DNA from: Monomorium pharaonis | Lineage: Eukaryota; Arthropoda; Insecta; Hymenoptera; Formicidae | DNA: 64,000 nt | Direction: 5' to 3' | Assembly: GCF_013373865.1 (NCBI RefSeq) | Contig: NC_050474.1 | Coordinates: 20,937,116-21,001,115, forward strand | Shown: positions 25,001 to 34,348 of the stretch, piece after piece | Numbering within the stretch: position 1 is the first letter of the stretch | Layout: every line of letters starts with the position of its first letter | The notes under the pieces: generated by a model | What the model was told of the DNA's origin: nothing | The model's database searches: none | What the model saw: the letters and a program-made list of their open reading frames with translations, nothing else | Translations under genes and position numbers: made by a program

Positions 25001-26933
25001 AAGGTGCTCAAGTAGGTTTATTTCTCACAACGGTTTACGGCGGCTCCGTCGTCGCCGCTTACGATCCATCTTACGATTCTCTCTTTTGACACTCCGCTCC
25101 CCCGTAAATTGTGACGTCCGGGCTGATAAAAGATTTCCGAACTTATGACGCCTAGATATCCATCTTCATGATAAAGTCAGTGCGACTGCAAGTAATCTCG
25201 TGAAGTGACAATGCAATGGGAGTAATTACTTTCTTTGCGTCAATACTTAAAAGGACCGTAAATTGTTCTGCACTGTGTAGAGAACGATAAATTAGTAGAA
25301 TCGATTGTTATTTAATTACTACGCGTTTGAATTTAATTACATTTCGAAATATAATGCGAAAGAATACTGGAGGCAGAAATAGTTTATTGAAAAGTATTAA
25401 TGAGGCTGCAAAGGAGCAAAGATATCTCATAACAATTGATAAGATATTCTACGAGGCGTACAAAACTGTCTTTTTGAATCAATTAAAGCAATTGGATTAA
25501 TTTATCTTTCGCTTTGTTGATATTTTACAATCAACGCGATTACCCGTCATATTTTACGAAAGAATATTTAAAAAATTTGTGCCAGAGTCACATGTCAAAC
25601 ATTTCTCGCATTTCTCCCCGCAATGAGTCCCATACAGCGAATCGATTGCAGTGCGACGTGGACCAGTACACGAAAGTACGTGGTCGTGCGCGACGCAAAT
25701 CGAAATCGTTCAAATCGGAGTCGGAGGAGTACGACACGCTGGGCTCGGACAGCGACACGGAGGTCGGTACCAGCAGTCGTACCGAGTCGTCAAATCACCT
25801 GGACGACTCCGGACCGACGTCGATAATGGCCCGTTCGCCGGGGCCGAACTCCGTGAATCAGCGGGAGCAGCGGCTCGCCCTGGTGCAGCGACCGGTTCAT
25901 CATAGTAAGTTAGTATTCAGTTTTCTGTGTCCGAACCGCGTTATACGCGGATCTATCACGTAAAATCAAGCGTGCAATTGCTAATTCAGCTTCCCGCGTC
26001 AACGTCTCGCGTCTGTATTTCCAGATGTGCTGTACCACACGCACGAATCAAGTACATCAACCGAGCCGTCACCAATTTCTGAGAGAAAGACTTTCCCGAG
26101 GCTCGAAAAGCAACGGTAAAGCAAACTGCGTTCAAAAATCTTTTTAATTCAAAAATAATTTCGTTGGCCCACGGAAAAATGCTTTGGAACACATTATCAT
26201 TCGAATCATTTTCAGATTTATATAAAATTAAATTTTTAGATACTTCAACAAAACAATTTTTTAATGTATTGTTAGTTTATTGCAAGTTCCTTTAGATAAA
26301 GAATAAACAAAACTAGTATTTTCTTCAAATTCATGGCAGCCACAGTAAAAAGTTTTCTTCTGCATGCTTACCATGTTAGCAACCTTGAGTCAACTGTATT
26401 ATCCATTGCATTCATTAATTTGTATAAATAGTATGATACGATTTGTTCAAATAAGTTTTAGTTTCTCTGAACAGTTACTTTTTCATTTAAACATTCTCTT
26501 TAGGAGTCGCGGCGCGATCGACGTCGCGATCGACGGTCGCATTCCCGGCATACTGCGACCGGTGCTGAAGCTATCGGAGTCCGGAGTGCATTCGTGCTCG
26601 CGAGGAGCGTCGCCGAGTCGTCCGGTGCGTCCTGGCTCCTACGACAGGCTGGAGAAGGAGCCGTCGAGCACCAGGAAGTCCATCGAGTCGCTCTGCCTCC
26701 TGGAGGAGCCGGCAGGCATGTTCAGAATGATGAGGAGGAACGACGATTGGGGCAGCGAGCTGTCTACGTTGGAATTGAAGCCACCGAGCGGCTTCACCGA
26801 CGTTCACGAAACCAGTGAGGCCGAGTGCGACATCGACATGAAGCTGAAATTGCACAGAAAACGACTGCCGAGCGGTCTCCACTCGAACAGCTCGCTCTCC
26901 AAATCGCCCAAGGATTTCACTATCACCGTCTAA
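6318..26933 (+). CDS. Dscam-like: Dscam-family cell-adhesion receptor, C-terminal 1288 residues (17 exons, 5' end outside window)
   Basis: A single-pass neuronal recognition receptor of the Dscam superfamily. The exons give, in window numbering, Ig8-like (1-101), Ig9-like (102-about 190), FN3-1 (to 301), FN3-2 (302-413), FN3-3 (414-512), FN3-4 (513-611), Ig10-like (612-697), FN3-5 and FN3-6 (698-about 905), a TM helix (about 911-932) and a 356-residue cytoplasmic tail. The Ig placed between FN3-4 and FN3-5 is diagnostic of Dscam. The exons sum to 3866 nt, and one nucleotide from the missing upstream exon gives 1289 codons including the TAA. Most domain borders fall on phase-1 introns. The tail holds the conserved PYATF motif and ends in ITV, a class II PDZ ligand pattern. 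I cannot tell which of the arthropod paralogues (Dscam2, 3 or 4) this is. No clustered alternative exons like those of Dscam1 are visible in this part. Confidence 0.95.
8004..8067. repeat. (CT)n microsatellite in a Dscam-like intron
   Basis: About 32 perfect CT units in the intron between the two Ig8 exons. A (GA)n run at about 8307-8332 follows 240 bp later, so the two complementary tracts could pair in the pre-mRNA. Confidence 0.9.
8972..9154 (+). CDS. Dscam-like: Dscam-like exon: end of Ig8-type domain
   Basis: Supplies the F-strand signature DHAGFYLCQASNGIGPGLS and the following G strand. The acceptor is gcatttag and the donor gtaaaa, phase 1 to phase 1. A (CCG)8 run follows in the intron at 9184-9207. 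Confidence 0.93.
9909..10056 (+). CDS. Dscam-like: Dscam-like exon: start of Ig9-type domain
   Basis: Begins AGPQVTVRTRQESVRRGES, then ILRCEAEGDAPLDLSWRV gives the B-strand Cys and the Trp. The acceptor is actgcag. The exon ends in phase 2 (AG) before gttcgt. A 1.6-kb AT-rich intron follows in which I see no gene. Confidence 0.92.
11634..11935 (+). CDS. Dscam-like: Dscam-like exon: end of Ig9 and start of FN3-1
   Basis: The first half completes Ig9 (HMDRGDYVCVAANAYG). From QEPPDFPRNLHVAEHG onward it is the first FN3 domain with its conserved Trp (LLAWSSP) and NYIVQYKEA. Acceptor ggttcag, donor gtacag. The splice joins AG and G to restore an Arg codon. Confidence 0.94.
11936..16910 (+). other. 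Long intron (5.0 kb)
   Basis: An AT-rich intron splitting FN3-1. It contains a (GA)n tract at about 12935-13016, poly(T) runs and a CpG-richer stretch at 15740-16900. No exon with matching phase was found, and the small open frames inside it show no domain. Confidence 0.7.
16911..17059 (+). CDS. Dscam-like: Dscam-like exon: end of FN3-1
   Basis: Encodes DVWHEHNTQ through the FN3 tyrosine-corner motif LKPATTYHFRVLAENHLGTS. Acceptor ctggaaag, phase 1. The exon ends in phase 0 after CTTCAT before gtcagt. Confidence 0.9.
17261..17415 (+). CDS. Dscam-like: Dscam-like exon: first half of FN3-2
   Basis: Encodes VQTDGEVPGGPPRHVSVEP, the FN3 Trp (KITWQPPDRSLWNGEL) and LGYTIGYT. The WNGE(I/L)LGY stretch is strongly Dscam-like. 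Acceptor gaaacag, donor gtatcg, ending in phase 2. Confidence 0.93.
17793..17993. mobile_element. TA-flanked foldback element (MITE-like) in the FN3-2 intron
   Basis: The arms from 17793 rightward and 17993 leftward are inverted copies of each other: cacacagaaaa against the reverse complement tgcactgaaaa, then gcaggctg against gcgggctg, and actcaatacaata on both sides. TA flanks both ends. It is about 200 bp with no coding capacity. Confidence 0.75.
18807..18988 (+). CDS. Dscam-like: Dscam-like exon: second half of FN3-2
   Basis: Encodes GDDQLTNTTRVGITG and then the FN3 end TGLRKYTQYSIIVKAFNSKG. Acceptor tatttcag, donor gtgagt, phase 2 to phase 1. NTT is a potential N-glycosylation site. Confidence 0.94.
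19873..20169 (+). CDS. Dscam-like: Dscam-like exon: FN3-3
   Basis: A complete FN3 domain in one phase-1/phase-1 exon: VPSAPPQNVACAALNGQN, VTWKPPPSDKVHGVVLGYKL, then LSPYTNYTVQVLAYTRAGDG. Acceptor gacatag, donor gtaaat. Confidence 0.95.
20968..21264 (+). CDS. Dscam-like: Dscam-like exon: FN3-4
   Basis: A complete FN3 domain in one exon: VPDAPERVKAVVSGENA, ISWLPPRRPNGLLTQYTVY and HETYEAWVTASTKVGQGSS. Acceptor ttggcag, donor gtgagc, phase 1 at both ends and 297 nt, exactly as long as the preceding FN3 exon. Confidence 0.95.
21652..21781 (+). CDS. Dscam-like: Dscam-like exon: first half of Ig10
   Basis: Encodes AAIISYGVPIVVPWRVDVN followed by MACLVVGDPRPTVEWRRAD, giving the Ig Cys and Trp. Acceptor gttccag, donor gtaagt, ending in phase 2. 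Confidence 0.92.
21875..22002 (+). CDS. Dscam-like: Dscam-like exon: second half of Ig10
   Basis: Encodes KADVGPDNTLTLRNVQ and the F strand EDNYSCHAKNPLGTDEI. It is separated from the previous exon by a 93-nt intron with an early stop. Acceptor tccgcag, donor gtaggt, phase 2 to phase 1. Confidence 0.92.
22504..22932 (+). CDS. Dscam-like: Dscam-like exon: FN3-5 and first half of FN3-6
   Basis: FN3-5 starts VPPTSPTLLATGTTTDAIQL, with PIKGFLLAYRREF and LLEGLQCGTRYQFTLAAFNR. FN3-6 starts near KPVPPPKHHFVRP and includes WQDGGCPLTYFVVEYKR. The GGCP motif is typical of Dscam FN3-6. Acceptor atgcatag, donor gtaaga. Confidence 0.95.
23282..23566 (+). CDS. Dscam-like: Dscam-like exon: end of FN3-6 and transmembrane helix
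   Basis: Completes FN3-6 (LESGTSYELRVTAYNNAGST), then a short stalk and the hydrophobic helix VLAPSVISVLAVMLAVAGVC, followed by FCLK. Acceptor ttgccag, donor gtgagt, phase 1 to phase 1. Confidence 0.94.
24283..24510. mobile_element. Small terminal-inverted-repeat element in the intron after the TM exon
   Basis: The left end reads caggatgatttcctgtaact and the reverse complement of the right end reads acggagtatttcctgtaact. They match at most positions over about 21 bp, including 13 in a row. The interior is AT-rich and non-coding. No clear target-site duplication was found. Confidence 0.6.
24725..25011 (+). CDS. Dscam-like: Dscam-like exon: cytoplasmic tail with PYATF motif
   Basis: Tail sequence rich in Gln, Glu and Ser. 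It contains MEQREQYYATVRKPGQ and EDIYPYATFNLPEQEN. PYATF is the motif shared by Dscam-family cytoplasmic tails. Several tyrosines are possible phosphorylation or adaptor sites. Acceptor tttccag, phase 1. It ends in phase 0 before gtaggt. Confidence 0.93.
25652..25904 (+). CDS. Dscam-like: Dscam-like exon: acidic/serine-rich tail segment
   Basis: Encodes CDVDQYTKVRGRARRKSKSF, then EEYDTLGSDSDTEVGTSSR and TESSNHLDDSGP. A basic cluster is followed by an acidic Ser/Thr cluster with CK2-like sites. Acceptor gattgcag, phase 0. It ends in phase 1 before gtaagt. Confidence 0.92.
26025..26115 (+). CDS. Dscam-like: Dscam-like exon: short tail segment
   Basis: Encodes NVLYHTHESSTSTEPSPISE and RKTFPRLEKQ, Ser/Thr-rich and without a known fold. 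Acceptor tttccag, donor gtaaag, phase 1 to phase 2. Its short length and flanking introns would allow exon skipping, but skipping 91 nt would shift the frame. Confidence 0.88.
26504..26933 (+). CDS. Dscam-like: Dscam-like terminal exon with PDZ-ligand C-terminus
   Basis: Encodes SRGAIDVAIDGRIPGILRP through LCLLEEPAGMFRMMRRNDDW and ends KSPKDFTITV, then TAA at 26931-26933. The last three residues I-T-V fit a class II PDZ ligand, comparable to the M-A-V end that I recall for Dscam1. Acceptor ctctttag, phase 2. Confidence 0.93.
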
Positions 26934-27157
26934 ATGTTTTAATCAAATATCGAAACCAAAATGGAATTTATAAAAAAAGCCAAAAAAGCGAAAGATTTAA
27001 ATAAGCGAAGTATTGCCAAAGCATGAATGTTATTAAGTCAAGTAAGTTACGAATTCTCGCCGTTGAGATTCTCGCGATTGCCAACGTCGCTCTACGGATC
27101 TAGATCTCTGGATGTTTGTCTTTTGGAGTGGCTACTCTGTCAAAGACTTCGTTTACA

Positions 27158-27163
27158 AATAAA
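27158..27163 (+). terminator. Candidate poly(A) signal AATAAA for the Dscam-like gene
   Basis: First canonical AATAAA downstream of the stop, 225 nt past it, in an AT-rich stretch. Neuronal genes often use more distal sites as well, so this may not be the only one. Confidence 0.5.
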
Positions 27164-30100
27164 GACTTATTTTTGTAAAAAAAAGAGGAAGGAAATAATA
27201 GCATCCTCGACTGTTCCCACAATCCCGCATCATGTACTTGCATACAATTCGTTGTTACACAGTATATTTAAATAATACTTACCTATAAATCTTGCATTAA
27301 CGAATATATTTAATTCCAGTCAAGCAGTAGATAACTGTTATTTGCTAACAATATTATTTTCAAAAAAATTGATTATAGCAACAAAAACCGCGTACACGTT
27401 CAAATAAAAAGTATGTTACTGTATATAGCTGCAGTCGATCGACTGTAGCGAATATTGAGTAAACGGAATATTTCTACCTTTACGCAAAATGCATACGCGG
27501 GAATAAAAGAAACATTTTTCCGCCTTAATCATAACAATGCCTCTCGCGTATTACATTCCATCATCTGCATAAAACAATTTCATATTGTTGTTTCACATTA
27601 TTCAATTATTTATAGATTGGAAAAATTGTCACGTCCAACATTTTCTGTGCAAAAATGAAAACAATTTTTATGTAAATATTTCAGTATTTTTTTACGATAA
27701 CTGTAGTTGACCAATTTCTGTGTAATTAATGAAACGCGATGTTCTATTAAATACATATTGACACAAGTAACTTACTTCAATATAAAATCTAAAAAAGAAC
27801 CGAGTACATGGATAGTTATTAAAAGGCTCAAATGATGGGTAGCGGGATACTTAATAATGAGTATATCGCAACGAACTTAGCTATCGCGTTTGCGATATCT
27901 TAATTAATTGCAATTATCGGAAAATTGCGTCTCGTTCGTTTTAAGAAATGGCTGCTGGAATCCTAGGTCGGCGTTTACGAAGGCCTATGATTACTTGCTG
28001 GTGAGTGAAACTTGGCTGATCTGACCAGTTGCAAATTTCTCGCAAACTATTTATTATACGTATATGTTCTTAAGCACGGACAATTCTTCTCGAATGAAGC
28101 GTACAGTTAAAAAAACGAGTAATACTATCGCACATAATGACTGATATCGCAATCATTATATCCATTTAAACCCCTCTAAAATTTTTCCGTATTTTGTTTC
28201 CTTTTTTTTCTCCTTTACGTTTTTCGTTGAGATACGTACTGTATGTCGAGTAACGGAGTTTGATGGAACTCTGCATTAGACCAGCGTTCACGTTCTTCGC
28301 GGCTCATTGACGCATGTCGTTGCCGCTCAATGATTTTGTAATCGACGATGAGCTCGCGCGTCGCGACGAGGATGACTCGCGTGACGTCGTAGGAACAGAG
28401 AAACAGAGCCTTTTGATTTTTATATTTCGTGTCTCGCGACTTTAGCACGTCACGCGGCTCCTCTCCTGGCGCGAATTCTGAATCTCTTTTATTCCAGAGC
28501 GACGGTCAGAGAATCGATCTGTTATAAATTCTATCGAAGGCAGTGCGGTCGCTATGCTCGGAATTTAACTCTTTCGCTACTGGGTATAATCGCCGGATCC
28601 TTGACAGTAACGCATCATCGGCCGCAGCCCATTTTGGAACTGATATTCTTTTCGCTTTACACTTTTTAGGAAATAATACAGTCTTCTCATTTATGTATAA
28701 ACGAAAACACATCGCGAATTAATTATTCTAATTGATATCATTATTTTCGCGCGCTTTCAGAAGATCATAATACTTACAATTCTCCCTTCTCATTTATATA
28801 GACAGAAATGTATCGATTAACAATTGTAAATGACTTATCTCGCAGCTGCTTGACTGCTAAATCACTAACTTGACACTTCTGCTATTTCCAGTGTGGAAGA
28901 AAGATCTTCCATTATTGAATTTGAATTTCTAAAAGATTGAAAGACAAAGGATCTCTTCTTTTGCTTACCAGTGCCATAGCGAAAGAGTTAAGAAAAAGGG
29001 GTAAGAGAAAGGAAGGAATGTTCTCGTAGGTACTTGTTTGGCAGTCTTGACTGTCGTTTTTACGTATTGGCTTCGCCTTAATCTTTCTCGTGTCGTCAAC
29101 TCGTCGGATATTAATTGGGTGTGGCGCGGATTCGTGATACCCGTTGTGTCTCTTAGCCCTTTCCTAAACTTCCTACCGCTACAATTTTCGTGTACATCAG
29201 CCGACCTCGGTGTTTCAATCGTATGGATTATTAATGCACGTCAAATATCATGAATTTATACGTATAAACAGCTTCCTTCTCTTTTTACAATTTCACCGTA
29301 GGCCATAGGGCGTACGTTTCGGTTCAGAGGAGGCGAGAGAGAGTCTATCTCCCTCCCTTCTCCTCGTCTTCGTGTGCTCTTTGCGCGACGATTCGTTACA
29401 AATGATAATTATAAAGTTTATAAATCGTGGCAACTTATGTACGAAACAATCGAACGTGCTTGAGTGTGATTTTTCACGGTTGTCTATTGAAGTTTCGATA
29501 GGCATTCGACATATACACATCCTCTTAAAACACATCCATTTATATATATATATATATATCTTTCTCTTTCTCGCTGGATATACGTATTTTATATAAGTAA
29601 CAGACTCTGAACGACTGCGCGCCAACGAGATCCGCGCAATCCTGCCTATCCCGATTTGCTCTCCCGTGTTTTTCACTTAATAAAATACACATATGCACAT
29701 ACGTACGTATATATATCACATAAAACCAACTCGGAACGTTCGCCCTTCCCCTCCACGTGTGGTCCGCGCGAATACTACAATTACAATCGCAGTCTTTATT
29801 ATACCGAAGGTGTAAAAAGAAATCCGGCAAACGCGCTGGAGCACGACCATCCCTCTCCCCCACGTCCGCCTTGTCGTGCGATATTCGAAATTATCCGCGA
29901 TTAACATTGGCGAACCGTTCTCTTTTTTTCTGTCTTTCGGTTCTTTCACTCACAAAGGAGCTCTTTTCAAAACGGAATTAACAAGAAGAAAAATGATTGC
30001 CCTCTTTCCCATTGGCAGATAACCGTTTTATAGCCGTTTCGCCGACGATAAACGACAGGGAAAACGCAGTCCAATCGTCATCTCTCCCGTCTTGATCATA

Positions 30101-33100
30101 GGCGTAGCGAATGATGAAAAAAGGAAGGGAAGAGATAGAAATATGAAATCAAGAGTTAGGGGAGGCTTGATGCGAACTGACGATGTGTGTATGGTGAAAA
30201 CGAACGAGACAATGTATGTGTGTGCGTCATCTTACAAATATTATGTTGACTAGAGTCTACATTATCTATAATACACACCACCTATTTTATCATCGAATTA
30301 TACGCGGGCCGCCGCGCACCACCCCCCTCCCTTCCCCCTTATCTCACGACCACTCATACCTCATTAGACGTCTATTTTGCGTTTATCCATGTAGGTACGT
30401 ACACATATAATCGTGTAATATCGTAAAATACAATGTAGATCGCACGTGCGCGACGAGGCATCGCTCTCTGTACAAGTCGCTCGCGGAGATGCACGAGCAC
30501 AGTCGCGTCTCTCTCTCTCTTCCTATGGCATTGTCTTCCTCGTCTCGTTGAATCCGATTCAAAGACACGGGGCGATTCCTCGTCCGCCACGCCCGCACAA
30601 TTCATCTCGCTCTCCGATCGCCATTCATATCATAAATATTTATATTTATATATATTTTTTTTTCTTCTCGAATATTAGCGCGACGAGTTCGTGTTCTTCG
30701 TGTGAGCTGTCCGTCATTCAGGTGTGCATCTACCGTCATCTTCGGCGTAGCTTCTCGCGTGTACGTGTACGTGTGGATGTGTACATGTGTGGTGAGTATG
30801 TTACAATAATATCGCTCCTCGCTTCGGACTTAAATTATTACGGCATTAACTAAAAGACACGTTTCTTTACATGCAATAGTAATCTCTAGTTAGACGATAA
30901 AGTCGATAGGTGTTTCGTTCGTACGAATTAATTAATCGAGACTTGATCGTGGCTGCAGTCGGATGTACATACTATATACATACATCGGTCACATCGTGCT
31001 CGTCCGGCGGATAAACCCTCCCTCGTCCATCTCCTAACGTGAAAGACATCCGGTTTGCCCGGAAGCGCGCTCACGTTGTTCGCGTTATTTGCAAGCCTTC
31101 GCGTATGACTCGGCCGCTACCTCGAGCGTACATGAAAGTGCGAAACACTCTAGCGCGAGAGGAAACAGCGACAGTCGCTTTATCGTCCCCCCTGCCGTAA
31201 AAACGAAGATCTCCGTTTTCACGCTCCCGTGAACGTCGCGAGACGGACGTGCGACTCGGGAATCGATTTTCCTTCCGATTCTCCACCCGAACGACAATCA
31301 GTCTTGTGCCCGGACGGGCGTTCCTAATTGTGACGTTTCCCAGACGCAGATCGCTCCACGTATCGGCGATAAAGCGACGAGTTTCTCCCTAACGAGCACG
31401 TGTACCACTTTCGCACGGCTAATTACAGCGAGCTGACCAAATAGAACGCACGGAAGTCGCACTGCTCCCCTCCACGCGTATTTTCCGGCTTTGTACAATA
31501 CCCGGCTTTGCCTCTGCTCTCTCCCTTTCGTCCAGCGGTTCCACTTCGTCCTAAAGGTGACGGTTTACGTCGCCTTTCGCGTACGAGGTGAACCCGGCGA
31601 ATATTATGTGCCGCGATTTGCGAGGAACTGTTCCTTCGTTTTTTTTTAAATTCATTTTGTTCTTCGTTTCTCCGCGAGAAAAATTCGTTCGAGTCGACTG
31701 ATAACTGCTATCGATTACCACGGAGGAACGTTCGGTAGTATTGATCGATCGCTTTGTCGCGAATATTATTAGAATGGCGTTACTTATATGTAATTATAAT
31801 AGTTTCGGCAAGTTAAAACGAACCGGTTTTGAATCTTCCGCACGTAACTGCTCATTGTTAACTTAAACGAGTAGTCGTTCGAAAAAGTAGAGGCTAATTT
31901 GTACTGTACAAGTTAGGCCAAGCGACGGAACGTGCACTTTGCAAAGTATTTAACTGCGTTTTCTGACACAGTGACGAATGATCGATAAAATGCATTTGTA
32001 AATCAGTACAGATTTGTGCGCGACGAAAGCGACCACTTTTCTCCCGATAACGATTTTCAACTTCTTCTCATCGTAAGGTTCATGTCTTCGTCGTAGATTC
32101 AGCGACAAAAACTTAAATATTAGGTACTTTGTATTATAGATATGCATTTCTTATAATTTGTCATACGTGCATCCCTTATTACGTCGACTAACTTTACGCA
32201 AATGACGTTAATAAGGAACGTATAATTAATTATTCGCTTAAATGTCGATTGATTTATAAACAGATTTCTCAACATAGTCAATACAATTAATCGATATAAA
32301 AAGTGCGGAAATTTAAAATGCCGCTGCGCTTTGTTTCACGATTCCCGGGTGCAAGATACGAACAATAATAGTAAATTAAAATATCGCGATTGTCATCATC
32401 GTAAAAGAGTTGTGTATATCACTTTACGTTTTTAATTAAAGAGAAAGCGTAAGTCACACAGCGCGAGTAGACGCGCGTCTTTCTGATGTTTTCTAACGAA
32501 TAATTCTGCCTTTGTGTTCTTCATACGTGAACGTTATCTATAAAAAGAATCCCCGCTATTTCTCATAGAGGGAAATTGCACCTTAACGTTGCGCGTTAGA
32601 CGTCATATCAAAAGCCGTCTATAGTTTTCTACGAAGTTGTGCGTTCGATTTCGTTTACGGATGTTCCGCGTAACGCGAAGCGAATTGTACACGTAAATTG
32701 TATGATATCGTTTGCTATACACGTAGTTTTGATTTGAGTACCGCGTATCGAAGAGCGATCTACGCGTAAAATCACACACGTCCAAACTTAATTTTAACGA
32801 TTGACGATCGACGATCGTGGCGACTGATACCGCGGTGTATCGTCGCTAAATGGCAGTAGCGAGCACGATAAATGTCGCTCGTTCGGGGGCTTGGGGCCCG
32901 CAAATCGAGAAGTGGATGAAAAACGAGAGAGGGCAGACGCTCGTAAATGAATTCCGTTATCGCGCGCGACAATCGTGATTCGTATGTGCGAAGCGTATTT
33001 GCCCGATGTCACCCTCACGCATATGTATACAATAAACTAAAAAACACGTAGAATAATTGGATACACGTGTATACGTATATATTATATATGTACACACACC

Positions 33101-33141
33101 CATCCGCGCGATATCGTCCTAACGATTTTAGGCTATCGTAA

Positions 33142-33147
33142 TTTATT
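33142..33147 (-). terminator. Candidate poly(A) signal for the Ptp99A gene
   Basis: TTTATT on the plus strand (AATAAA on the minus strand), about 0.7 kb downstream of the phosphatase stop codon. It is chosen only by position and motif. Confidence 0.3.
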
Positions 33148-33180
33148 CTTTGGCAACTCGGAGCTGTCGGATTTTCGACG

Positions 33181-33372
33181 TGCGCATATACACACGCATG
33201 CACGCGCGCGCACGCACATAACGCACACACACGTACAACACATAAGTTTCTTACACATATTTTCTATACATATGTATATATAGTTTTATGTAAAGTGTAT
33301 GTGTGTGCATCTGTATGTATTATGCATAAGTGCGCGCGGTCGCGCGCGCGCACGTGTGTGTCGTGTATAATA
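33181..33372. repeat. Alternating purine-pyrimidine tract (CA/CG then TG/CG)
   Basis: CA- and CG-rich alternation at 33181-33243 is followed after about 50 bp by TG- and CG-rich alternation at 33294-33372. The two halves are roughly complementary, so they could form Z-DNA or a long imperfect hairpin. Confidence 0.7.
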
Positions 33373-33853
33373 ATTATGCAATGTATAATATATACACAAA
33401 ATAAGAATGATCAACGTAAACTTACACGATGGACAAGATAAGCATCGCCCATCCGGCGTGCATCGGCGGCAATTTTGTCTCTTTTGTTTGGCACTGCTCG
33501 GTCGCGCGCCGGAAACCGGGTTTCCTCTTACCGAAATTCTTCTCTATCACGTTTTTTTCGGCTTTTGTTTTAACATTTACGTTAGCTCTATGTACACTAA
33601 GAAATCCGCTCGAAGATTCTACAGTTCTTCCTTGAATGCGAATTATCACCTCCTCTGCGTCGCGAGGATCAGTCTGCATGGAAGAGAAACACAGATTTTG
33701 CTCTTACAATATCATTGTATCTCTACTGTATCTTATCGAAGAGGGACGACCGCGCACTTACCAGGTTGCGATTAAACTTGTAGCGTCGGGGAGTCTCGAT
33801 TACAGCGGGGCCGACTTTCGCGAGGGTGCGCTGCAACCGAAGATAGGCCGGCA

Positions 33854-34348
33854 TCATTGTGGCATCATCTTGCAGGTAGGCTCCATACTGTCGGAGGGTA
33901 CGCGCATGCTGCCATTTGTGATATAACCGTTAGCATCGACCATTACGGAGACGCCGGATGGTGGATGATTATGATAACTAATGTTTCTCTGTGACACCAC
34001 CATGCTTTTCTCCGACGGTACTACGTGATCGTTGCTGCCGCCGTGGGAGGAGAGGCAGGGTTCACTCCCACGGCTGCTAGACGACTCGATCGGATGATCC
34101 ACGCGTATGGGAATGGTATAGTCGGACAAGTATTCGGAACTGACTTCTACGGTCGCGTATTCGCGAATGATGGATGATTTGGATGGATAATCTATCGGCA
34201 TGTGTTGAATCGACGAGGCCGACCTGATCTCGTTTGGGTCGTTTAACGTTGCGATGTGTCCGTTCGCCATGGCGTAGAGGTCTGGCTCTGCACGGCCTTT
34301 CGTCGATAGCATGGACTCCAGACACTGGTACAGCAATATATAGTCCTC
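33854..34348 (-). CDS. Ptp99A: Ptp99A terminal exon: end of D2 and C-terminal tail
   Basis: Starts EDYILLYQCLESMLSTKG, the last D2 helix, then a Ser/Pro-rich tail (REYATVEVSSEYLSDYTI, GVSVMVDANGYITNGS) ending EPTCKMMPQ and TGA at 33854-33856. Acceptor gttcgcag. The tail tyrosines are possible docking sites. Confidence 0.93.
   Translation of the reverse strand, partial: EDYILLYQCLESMLSTKGRAEPDLYAMANGHIATLNDPNEIRSASSIQHMPIDYPSKSSIIREYATVEVSSEYLSDYTIPIRVDHPIESSSSRGSEPCLSSHGGSNDHVVPSEKSMVVSQRNISYHNHPPSGVSVMVDANGYITNGSMRVPSDSMEPTCKMMPQ

Larger units (their letters stand above)
26934..33853. other. Region between the convergent 3' ends
   Basis: No coding exon was recognised in these 6.9 kb. It holds the 3' UTRs of both flanking genes, short (TA)n and (CT)n runs (29539-29562, 30511-30520), pyrimidine-rich blocks near 29300-29360 and 30300-30350, and the alternating CA/CG/TG stretch at 33181-33372. 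Small open frames show no domains. Confidence 0.6.
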
